NCBI GenBank assembly: GCA_027364695.1
Contig: DAHXOV010000301.1
Span: 1-13,932 of the forward strand
DNA: 13,932 nt
Source: a bacterium
GTDB taxonomy: Bacteria; Bacteroidota; Bacteroidia; B-17B0; Aurantibacillaceae
Reading direction: 5' to 3'
The notes under the pieces are model-generated. The model searched no databases. It was given only the letters and a program-made list of their open reading frames with translations, and was not told the DNA's origin. The translations under genes were made by a program, and so were the position numbers. The stretch's first letter is position 1. Each line of letters begins with the position of its first letter. Shown in pieces: positions 1 through 6,698 of this stretch.

Positions 1-510
1 CCACGCACACAAGCCATACCTATTTATGTCAATAGAGATCTGGACCTTGCGCTACTTTATGTATCTCATCTCAACCTCACATCTCATAGTATTCCTATAT
101 TGAACCAACAAGTAAAATTGGGTAATAGCATATTTACGCTTGGCTTTCCCACTTCTCAACTGGTCTATAATGAGGGCTATATCAGTGCCATTGATGGATA
201 CAATAATGACTCTGCCTATTATCAAGTAACGATACCGCTTAATCCAGGGAATAGTGGCGGACCAATATTTGATAACACAGGTAAATTAACAGGTGTTATC
301 ACTAGTAAAAATACCAGTATGGAGGGGGTTGCTTTCGCATTGAAATCTACTATGTTATATGCTCTCAAAGACTCCTTACCCTCCGATAGTATAAAAGAAG
401 TTTGGATAAAAGCATTCAAAAAAATATCTCCCCCAAAAAACAAAAGTCAAATCATACAAAAATCTCAACCGCTTATCTTTAAGATATATGTATATCAAAA
501 ATCTATTTAG
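1..510 (+). CDS. Trypsin-like serine protease (S1C/HtrA-like), 3' part; 5' end outside window
   Basis: The reading frame is open from base 1, so this is the C-terminal part (169 codons) of a larger gene. A DLALL segment (codon for D at 43-45) fits the catalytic Asp of the HtrA-like trypsin fold, and NPGNSGGPIFD (Ser codon 253-255) is the catalytic serine/oxyanion-hole motif. The catalytic His would lie upstream of the window. After the last protease strands there are only about 50 residues, ending in a lysine-rich tail, so no PDZ domain follows, unlike DegP/DegQ. Family knowledge: such enzymes cleave exported or misfolded proteins, usually in the envelope; the missing N-terminus leaves localisation unproven. 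It ends 10 bp before era and may share a transcript with it. An internal TTG at 100 is not a plausible start because the Asp motif lies upstream of it. Confidence 0.85.
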   Translation, partial: PRTQAIPIYVNRDLDLALLYVSHLNLTSHSIPILNQQVKLGNSIFTLGFPTSQLVYNEGYISAIDGYNNDSAYYQVTIPLNPGNSGGPIFDNTGKLTGVITSKNTSMEGVAFALKSTMLYALKDSLPSDSIKEVWIKAFKKISPPKNKSQIIQKSQPLIFKIYVYQKSI

Positions 511-520
511 CTACTAAAAA

Positions 521-1432
521 ATGGCGATTGATCCTGCCCATCTCAAACATTACTGCGGTTTTGTCAATATCATCGGTTGCCCTAATGTTGGAAAATCCTC
601 TCTTATCAACGCGCTTATAGGATTTAAATTAAATATCGTTACTCCAAAGTCCCAAACTACAAGGCAAAGAATATTCGCTATGTACAATGAGCCCGAATAC
701 CAAATCATATTCTCTGATACGCCTGGCATCATTCAAAAACCATCCAATGAACTTCACAAAAAAATGATAAAATATATAGAGCAGGCTTTTCAAGATGCAG
801 ATATCCTATTGCTGCTCATAGATGCTTATAAACCTTGTAATATACCAACCGAATACATTGAAAAATTAAAAAAAAGCACTTGTCCTTTATTTATAGTGTT
901 GAATAAAATAGATCTTGTAAAAGAAAAACAATTATCTGTACTAGAAAAAGAATGGCAAACGACATTACCAAAAGCCATCATTAAAAAAATATCGGCTTTA
1001 CATAACATGGGTGTTAAGGAACTTCTAACAGAAATAAAGCAGCATCTCCCAAAATCTCCATCGTACTTTGACAAGAATGAACTCACAGATAAAACAGAAC
1101 GTTTCATAGTGAGTGAAATCGTCCGAGAAAAGATTCTACTTTTGTATAAAGAGGAAATTCCTTATGCTGTAGAAGTCATTATTAATTCATTCAAAGAAGA
1201 AGAAAATCTGTTACGAATACAAGCAGATATTATTGCAGAAAGAGAAACACAAAAAATAATTATTATAGGACAAAGAGGAAAAAGTATCAAACAACTTGGC
1301 ATTGCAGCAAGAAAAGAAATAGAGCAATTTTTCAAAAAACAAGTACAGCTTGAACTCTATGTAAAAGTAGAAAAAAACTGGAGAAATAATAAAAATAAAC
1401 TCAATTATTTTGGATACAAAGAGATAGATTAA
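521..1432 (+). CDS. era: GTPase Era (ribosome small-subunit assembly)
   Basis: The protein has 303 residues, the normal Era length. The G domain is intact: P-loop GCPNVGKS at residues 19-26, the Era-type switch I region with QTTRQR at 45-50, G3 DTPG at 66-69 and G4 NKID at 128-131. The C-terminal KH RNA-binding domain carries GQRGKSIKQLG from residue 250, the Era GxxG-loop signature. Family knowledge: Era binds near the 3' end of 16S rRNA through its KH domain and couples GTP hydrolysis to 30S maturation, in the cytoplasm at the membrane face. The ATG at 521 places the P-loop at the usual distance from the N-terminus. It follows the protease gene by 10 bp and is followed by a 180-bp non-coding gap. 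Nothing essential is missing. Confidence 0.97.
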   Translation: MAIDPAHLKHYCGFVNIIGCPNVGKSSLINALIGFKLNIVTPKSQTTRQRIFAMYNEPEYQIIFSDTPGIIQKPSNELHKKMIKYIEQAFQDADILLLLIDAYKPCNIPTEYIEKLKKSTCPLFIVLNKIDLVKEKQLSVLEKEWQTTLPKAIIKKISALHNMGVKELLTEIKQHLPKSPSYFDKNELTDKTERFIVSEIVREKILLLYKEEIPYAVEVIINSFKEEENLLRIQADIIAERETQKIIIIGQRGKSIKQLGIAARKEIEQFFKKQVQLELYVKVEKNWRNNKNKLNYFGYKEID

Positions 1433-1596
1433 TTCTTCTTATATGTACATTAAATTTCTCAAAAAATTGCGGCACTTTATTAAGGCGCATCCATATACAA
1501 TTTAATTTTATATGATAACATCAAACTGTATTTATTTAAATATTTACTCACTGGGCAAGTGAAAAACAATCTTTTCATTATTAACATTTTATTATT

Positions 1597-1604
1597 TATC
1601 TTTG
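1597..1604 (+). promoter_or_regulatory. Bacteroidota-type -7 promoter box (TATCTTTG)
   Basis: TATCTTTG at 1597-1604 matches the Bacteroidota -7 consensus TAnnTTTG. A weak -33 element (TTTC, 1573-1576) lies 20 bp upstream. The box ends only 8 bp before the ATG at 1613, so the transcript would have almost no 5' leader. It is the only good promoter candidate in the 1433-1612 gap and would drive the T9SS cargo gene and the following ATPase gene. Confidence 0.55.
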
Positions 1605-1612
1605 CCTTTTGA

Positions 1613-2638
1613 ATGAGAATGAACCCCCGTTTTTATTGCATGTTATTTTACATTTTGTCTCCCTTATGGCATTTTGCACAACTCAGTTATTCCATTAGCA
1701 TCACTCATAACTTATGTTTATGCAATGGTACTGCGTCTGTGAGTATCACATCAGGCATTGCTCCTTATTCTTACACATTGAATGGAACGCCTACTACTAC
1801 TAATGTTTATACTTCTTTGTGTACAGGAAATTACACTCTTTTTGTACAGGATAGTAATATTCCTGCCGATACAGTAACTATATTTTTCAACATTTTAGAT
1901 AGTACCTTTCAAGCCAACATCACCGCCAAAGATGGATGTAATACGCCTGCTTCTGCAAGCATCTCATTGACAGGGGGCGTACCTGTATATACATACACCA
2001 TATTTCCTACATGGGCTTCTCAAAGCCTGACACTTTCTCCATTAGCGAATGGCACCTATACGTTTAACGCCGTTGATAATGCGGGATGTACAATAAGTAA
2101 TACTTTTGCAGTAAGCAATTATTCAGCTATTTCCAATTTCTCTATGTCTGCAACAAATGCCAAAGTTGGCGCTACGATTTATTTTACCAATACCAGTCAG
2201 TACGCCTCTGCTTACTTATGGGACTTTGGAAATGGTAACATATCCACTACCCTGGATGCAGCAGAGACATATACCACCACAGGCACTTATCCTGTTAAAC
2301 TCGTTGCTTACTTTGGTACTTGTAGCGACACTTCTTTTAAGTGGCTCTTTATTACCAATCAACTTTTTATTTCTATCCCCAATGTGTTTACTCCTAATTA
2401 TGATGATGTAAATGACTTATGGACAATATCTTTTGAAGGCGCTATAGATATGCATCTGGAAATTTTTAATCGCTATGGAGTAAAAATATATGAGAGCAAT
2501 GGTACGGGTATTCAATGGGATGGTAAAACGTTGAGTGGAGAACCTGTGCCAGAGGGTACTTATTTTTATTCTCTTGAGGTTACTGATGTTATGAATAATG
2601 TTAATAAGTTCAAAGGATACATTACCTTGGTTCGTTAG
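1613..2638 (+). CDS. Secreted PKD-domain protein with T9SS type B (gliding-motility-associated) C-terminal domain
   Basis: This is a 341-residue predicted surface or secreted protein. A signal peptide occupies about residues 1-22 (hydrophobic stretch ending in HFAQ). Two SprB-like repeats follow, about 30-92 and 98-168, each with the pattern of a cysteine, a G-x-P-x-Y-x-Y segment and a G-x-Y-T-hydrophobic strand. A PKD domain spans about 172-246, with the WDFGNG signature at 203-208. Residues 253-341 form the type B sorting domain: IPNVFTPNYDDVND, FNRYGVKIYES, WDGK, and PEGTYFYSLEV near the end. Family knowledge: this C-terminal domain directs export through the type IX secretion system (the PorU/SprA pathway), usually to adhesins or SprB-type proteins. 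It is much smaller than SprB itself. A second ATG at 1619 is an alternative start. The ligand is unknown; adhesion is inferred. It lies 14 bp before the ATPase gene. Confidence 0.88.
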   Translation: MRMNPRFYCMLFYILSPLWHFAQLSYSISITHNLCLCNGTASVSITSGIAPYSYTLNGTPTTTNVYTSLCTGNYTLFVQDSNIPADTVTIFFNILDSTFQANITAKDGCNTPASASISLTGGVPVYTYTIFPTWASQSLTLSPLANGTYTFNAVDNAGCTISNTFAVSNYSAISNFSMSATNAKVGATIYFTNTSQYASAYLWDFGNGNISTTLDAAETYTTTGTYPVKLVAYFGTCSDTSFKWLFITNQLFISIPNVFTPNYDDVNDLWTISFEGAIDMHLEIFNRYGVKIYESNGTGIQWDGKTLSGEPVPEGTYFYSLEVTDVMNNVNKFKGYITLVR

Positions 2639-2652
2639 TCAATCTATTCAGC

Positions 2653-3351
2653 ATGCAGAATATTACCAAAGTAGCTGTTAGCTGGAGCGGCGGCAAAGAC
2701 AGCACATTAGCATTGCACCGCATATTAAAAGACAAAAATTACAAAGTAGAATTTTTATTCGTTACTATCAATAAACTCTACCAAAGAGTGAGCATGCACG
2801 GAGTTAAGAAAGAACTTATCACCCGGCAAGGAATGTCTATAGGTATACATACAAGAAAACTGTACTTACCTGAAAATGTATCTATGGAGATGTATGCCAA
2901 AATGATGTCTGCTGAGATGCAACTTATGAAACAAAGAAATATCCATACCATCATCTTTGGGGATATTTTCTTAAACGATTTGAAACAGTATAGAGAGCAA
3001 CAATTACAAACACTTGGAATGAGCGCTCATTTTCCATTATGGAAAGAGAATTCTATTGATTTGTATAAAGAATTTGTTTCATTGGGATATAAAGCTAAAA
3101 TTGTGAGCGTCCATCTTCAAAAATTAGGCAAAGAATTTTTAGGCAAAGATTTGAGTATAGAACTTCTGAATCAATTTCCTAAAAATGTAGATGTATGTGG
3201 AGAAAATGGAGAGTATCACACATTTGTCTATGATGGCGAAATTTTTCAATATCCTATAGATATTGAAATGGGTGAGATGGTGGAAACCGCTTATACACAT
3301 AATGGTGAAAAAATTCCATACGCTTTTTTAGAATTAAAGTTGAAAACTTAA
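2653..3351 (+). CDS. Dph6-related ATP-pyrophosphatase (diphthine--ammonia ligase family homologue)
   Basis: This is a 232-residue N-type (adenine nucleotide alpha-hydrolase fold) ATP-pyrophosphatase. The PP-loop SGGKDS lies at residues 12-17. A GDIFL segment near residue 105 and the CGENGEYHTF block at 182-191 match the conserved C-terminal region of the Dph6/PF01902 family. Family knowledge: eukaryotic and archaeal members amidate diphthine on elongation factor 2 using ATP and ammonium. Bacteria lack diphthamide, so the substrate here must differ and the usual automatic name is misleading. The reaction is probably adenylation of a carboxylate or similar group followed by amide formation (inference). 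It starts 14 bp after the T9SS cargo gene, so it is probably co-transcribed, although no functional link is obvious. The protein is cytosolic, with no signal peptide. Confidence 0.85.
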   Translation: MQNITKVAVSWSGGKDSTLALHRILKDKNYKVEFLFVTINKLYQRVSMHGVKKELITRQGMSIGIHTRKLYLPENVSMEMYAKMMSAEMQLMKQRNIHTIIFGDIFLNDLKQYREQQLQTLGMSAHFPLWKENSIDLYKEFVSLGYKAKIVSVHLQKLGKEFLGKDLSIELLNQFPKNVDVCGENGEYHTFVYDGEIFQYPIDIEMGEMVETAYTHNGEKIPYAFLELKLKT

Positions 3352-3422
3352 GCATCAGAGTACAGAATGCTTATGACAGAGCGTTTCACACAAATGCATT
3401 GGTTGCATTGATTAAATCAATG
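3349..3422. terminator. Inverted repeats in the convergent gap between the ATPase gene and uvrC; possible weak bidirectional terminator
   Basis: Two inverted repeats sit between the tail-to-tail genes. TAAGCAT (3349-3355, overlapping the ATPase stop codon) pairs with ATGCTTA (3367-3373) across an 11-nt loop. CATTGATT (3406-3413) and AATCAATG (3415-3422) form a 17-bp near-perfect palindrome, followed by GTTTAAAC (3424-3431). No T-tract follows in either direction, so a classical intrinsic terminator is not supported; the location is the main argument. Confidence 0.3.
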
Positions 3423-3449
3423 AGTTTAAACTACACAAAAATTATTTAT

Positions 3450-5252
3450 CTATGGTTTATGAAAATAGTCAAACACCTGCCGTGCTTTTAATTTACCTAT
3501 TATTTTTGCAATATCATTGAAGGCTTGCTTTTTTATTTGTTCTAATGAGCCAAAGGTTTGTAATAATTTTTCTGCTGTTTTTTCTTTGATACCTTTGATA
3601 TTTAATAATTCGCTCTGAAAAGCCGACTTAGATCTTCTTTTCCGATGATGTGTTATTCCAAACCGATGGACTTCATCTCTGATGTGTTGTATTATTTTTA
3701 GCGTTGCAGATCTTTTATCTAAATACAAAGGGATAGGATCGTTTGGGAAAAATATTTCTTCTAATCGCTTTGCAATAGAAATAATAGGCACTTTCTCTTT
3801 TAACCCAAGTTGTTCCAATGATTCTATGGCTGCATTGAGTTGCCCTTTACCTCCATCAATAACGATAAGGTCTGCCAGCAATAAATTTTCTTCTAATACG
3901 CGTTTGTATCTTCTATAAATAATTTCTTTCATAGTAGCAAAGTCGTCGGGTTTGCCATCTTGTACCGCTTTCACATTAAAATGTCTATATTCTTTTTTAG
4001 CGGGCTTCCCATCTATAAATACAGCCATAGCACTAACTGCATCAGCGCCTTGGAGGTTAGAATTATCGAATGCTTCTATTCGTCGGGGTTCTCTGGTCAT
4101 TCGCAGGTCGCGCATCATTTGCTGCATCAATTGATTGGTATATTTTTCCGGATCTGTAATAGCCAATTGTTTTTCTTTTTCTTGGGCATATTGTATTAAG
4201 TTGCTCATTAATAAGTCAAGTAATTTTTTCTTATCTCCAATTTTTGGCACGGTATATTTTACTTGTGGAATCTCAAAAGAGACAGGTTCTGGAAGAATGA
4301 TTTCGGAAGCATTGGTATTGAATTTATCTCGTAGTTGGGTAATGATCGTGCTTAAAATATCTTCATTGCTTTCATCTGTATAATTAGACACATCAGAAAT
4401 AAAGGTTTGCACGATGAACCCATTCATTATTTTCAAAAAACCTATATATATCTTTTCATTGTATTGATAGATGTTATATGCTTCTGCATCTTTTACGTCG
4501 GCGGATACTACTTGTGATTTTGCCTGATACTTTTGCAAGACATCTATTTTATTTTTAATGAATTGAGATTTTTCAAATTCTAAATTTTGTGTGTATTCTT
4601 TTTTTTGCGTTTCCAGATGGGCTAATACTTCTTTGATACTGCCTTTAATGATTTTTTTTATCTGTGTAATATTTTTGTTGTATTCCTCTTCCGATTGAAG
4701 CCCCACACAAGGAGCTTTGCATTTCCCTATATGATAATCTATGCACGGGCGGAATTTTTTCTTTTCTATATTTTCTTTAGATAACACATAATTACAAGTA
4801 CGAAGTGGAAATATTTCTTTGATGGTTTCTAATAAAGACCTCACTGAGTTAATAGACGGATAAGGTCCATAATACTCAAATTGTGAGATATTTTTCTTTC
4901 GGGTATAAAAAACTTTCGGAAAAGATTCTTTTGTAATTACTATCCATGGATATGTTTTATCGTCTTTGAGCTGAATATTGTACTTTGGTTGTAAACTTTT
5001 AATGAGTGTATTTTCTAAAATGAGCGCATCATATTCTGTAGGAACTGTGATGGTTTCAATATCTCTGATTTTTTTTACTAATAATTTTAGTCGCAAACTA
5101 TCATGTTCCTTTTGAAAGTAAGAGCCCACTCTTTTTTTCAGATTTTTTGCTTTACCAATGTAAAGCAACAGGTTGTTTGCTCCGTAAAATTTGTATACAC
5201 CTGGTAGTTCAGGAGTGGTTTGGAGTTTTAGTGGTATATTTATTTCTTCCAT
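3450..5252 (-). CDS. uvrC: UvrABC excinuclease subunit C
   Basis: This 600-residue protein has full UvrC architecture. The N-terminal GIY-YIG nuclease has GVY at 18-20, YIG at 31-33, Arg41 and Glu80. The four cysteines C153, C170, C178 and C182 match the iron-sulfur cluster positions reported for UvrC. A UVR (UvrB-binding) helix pair lies at about 207-245. The RNase H-like second nuclease has FDNS (D396) and VIDGGKGQ (D466), plus an HRFGITHHR segment at 529-537. A C-terminal helix-hairpin-helix lies at about 548-592. Family knowledge: UvrC is recruited by UvrB-DNA and makes the 3' incision with the first nuclease and the 5' incision with the second, in nucleotide excision repair. It begins 6 bp after the preceding exported-protein gene and is probably the last gene of the comM operon. 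Confidence 0.98.
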   Translation of the reverse strand: MEEINIPLKLQTTPELPGVYKFYGANNLLLYIGKAKNLKKRVGSYFQKEHDSLRLKLLVKKIRDIETITVPTEYDALILENTLIKSLQPKYNIQLKDDKTYPWIVITKESFPKVFYTRKKNISQFEYYGPYPSINSVRSLLETIKEIFPLRTCNYVLSKENIEKKKFRPCIDYHIGKCKAPCVGLQSEEEYNKNITQIKKIIKGSIKEVLAHLETQKKEYTQNLEFEKSQFIKNKIDVLQKYQAKSQVVSADVKDAEAYNIYQYNEKIYIGFLKIMNGFIVQTFISDVSNYTDESNEDILSTIITQLRDKFNTNASEIILPEPVSFEIPQVKYTVPKIGDKKKLLDLLMSNLIQYAQEKEKQLAITDPEKYTNQLMQQMMRDLRMTREPRRIEAFDNSNLQGADAVSAMAVFIDGKPAKKEYRHFNVKAVQDGKPDDFATMKEIIYRRYKRVLEENLLLADLIVIDGGKGQLNAAIESLEQLGLKEKVPIISIAKRLEEIFFPNDPIPLYLDKRSATLKIIQHIRDEVHRFGITHHRKRRSKSAFQSELLNIKGIKEKTAEKLLQTFGSLEQIKKQAFNDIAKIIGKLKARQVFDYFHKP

Positions 5253-5258
5253 AAACGT

Positions 5259-5981
5259 TTAGTACATATAAGCAGAGAGTTCTACGGGATAATTTTTTCT
5301 TGGGTTCTTCTCTCTGAATTTTTTGAATGCAGTATTTAAGCTTATTACATAATCATTATATTTTTTTGGGTTGGTACCTTTAATATAATAAGGGAAAGGT
5401 GGCTTTAATTGATGCCCGTATTTATTTTTAATTAAGATAGATACTTCTTTTACAGGGGTTCCTTTGTCTGTTATTTTTTGAGCTAAAGAATCGGGAACTA
5501 ATCCAATAGATGATTGAATGATATAATCTTTTTCTGCTATAAGGTAAAATTTTTCTTTCATTTCAATATAAGAGTCTCTATTTAAATTGGTATCTAAAAA
5601 AATACCTTTATGAGTGCCTTTGAGCAAACTATCAGAAGAATAGTCATAGATGAAGTAGTATTTAGAAAATTTATAGTGATGTATAAATGCTTTCATTATT
5701 ATTTTGTTTTGATATTGTGTAAATTGCTCTAATTCTTTGGCAGATGAATAATTTTTATTCTTTTTAAGTAAATCAATAGCTTTTCTGTTGGATTTTAATC
5801 TTACAATAAGCGCTCCACTATCTGCCAATTGATTGATTTTCCAGTTGGCCAATAACTGACGCCTTTGGGAGTATTTTTTATATTGTGAAGCATCCAGGTA
5901 GTCCTTATTATACTGAGATAAAATACATGGATAAGTCAATATATATATAATCATGATAAGTAAGTATCCTCGTAAGATCAT
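5259..5981 (-). CDS. Unrecognised exported protein, 240 residues
   Basis: I do not recognise this family. The N-terminus (MILRGYLLIMIIYILTYPC, then ILSQ) is a hydrophobic signal sequence, probably cut near residue 22. The Cys at 19 lacks a proper lipobox, so a lipoprotein is unlikely. The mature part is about 215 residues, rich in Lys, Tyr and Asn, with no further membrane segment. It begins with a basic, probably helical region (QYKKYSQRR, then a GALIVRLKSNRKAID stretch near residue 57), continues as mixed alpha/beta, and has a KPPFPYYIKG segment near residue 200. The first half looks helical, the second half more strand-like. It lies 2 bp after the response-regulator gene and 6 bp before uvrC, so it is translated from the same transcript. 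A periplasmic role is inferred from the signal sequence only. A later start at Met10 would shorten the signal sequence. Confidence 0.8.
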   Translation of the reverse strand: MILRGYLLIMIIYILTYPCILSQYNKDYLDASQYKKYSQRRQLLANWKINQLADSGALIVRLKSNRKAIDLLKKNKNYSSAKELEQFTQYQNKIIMKAFIHHYKFSKYYFIYDYSSDSLLKGTHKGIFLDTNLNRDSYIEMKEKFYLIAEKDYIIQSSIGLVPDSLAQKITDKGTPVKEVSILIKNKYGHQLKPPFPYYIKGTNPKKYNDYVISLNTAFKKFREKNPRKNYPVELSAYMY

Positions 5982-5983
5982 AG

Positions 5984-6688
5984 TTAGTTGTTTTTGTAAG
6001 TGTAACCTATTCCTCTTATAGAAAGAAAAAATTGTGGTTTTTTACTATCATCTTCAAATAATTTACGATATAATACAACAAAATTATCTATGGTTCTGTA
6101 AGATGCTTCGTCTGCTTTGTCTTCCCAAATTATGTTTAAAATTTGTTGTCGGGACAGTGCTTTGTTTTTGTTTTGTATAAAATATTTCAACAGTGCGGCT
6201 TCTTTGACAGACAAAGCATATTCTTGACCATTTGGCAATTTTACTCTTAATGCATTAAAATCAATCTCTCTTTTATTAATTGCTATTTTGTCAGTGATAT
6301 TATATCTTGATAGTATTTTTTTTACTCTTAATAAGAGTTCTTCCAAATCAAAGGGCTTGGTTAAATAATCGTCTGCGCCCATTTTTAAGCCATGTATTTT
6401 GTCTTCTCGGTCATTTCTGACTGTGAGAAAAAATACAGGGAAATTTTTGTCAATGGATTTTATTTTTTCGCATAATTCAAATCCGTTCATGGATGGCATG
6501 CTTATATCTAAAAGAGCCAAGTGTAATTCATTTTTTTTCTGCATAAAAATATACAAGGCTTCTTTTCCATTTTTTGCGAGGAGAACATTGTATCCTTGTT
6601 GTTCCAGATTAAAAGCAATAATTTCTCTCAAATTATCTTCGTCGTCTGCTAGCAATATGTTGTATTTGTTTTCAATGAGCGCGTGCAT
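5984..6688 (-). CDS. OmpR/PhoB-family response regulator transcription factor
   Basis: This 234-residue protein has a receiver domain at about 8-125 and a winged-helix DNA-binding domain at about 138-232. In the receiver, the acidic pocket is DDED at 15-18, the phosphoacceptor Asp61 lies in LLDISMP, the switch residue is Thr89 and the conserved Lys111 lies in the LTKPF context. The output domain carries the recognition-helix region (SYRTIDNFVVLYRKL) and the terminal RGIGYTY hairpin. All phosphorylation residues are present, so it should be a working cytosolic regulator. No histidine kinase is encoded in the window, so its partner and targets are unknown. It begins 10 bp after comM and ends 2 bp before the exported-protein gene, suggesting a common transcript. 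Confidence 0.93.
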   Translation of the reverse strand: MHALIENKYNILLADDEDNLREIIAFNLEQQGYNVLLAKNGKEALYIFMQKKNELHLALLDISMPSMNGFELCEKIKSIDKNFPVFFLTVRNDREDKIHGLKMGADDYLTKPFDLEELLLRVKKILSRYNITDKIAINKREIDFNALRVKLPNGQEYALSVKEAALLKYFIQNKNKALSRQQILNIIWEDKADEASYRTIDNFVVLYRKLFEDDSKKPQFFLSIRGIGYTYKNN

Positions 6689-6698
6689 AGGTAAAAAA

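Noticed and set aside
1548..1562. TCACT-N5-AGTGA inverted repeat upstream of the T9SS cargo promoter, considered as the era terminator.
   Set aside because: The stem is only 5 bp, with no T-run after it on the plus strand; too weak to call.
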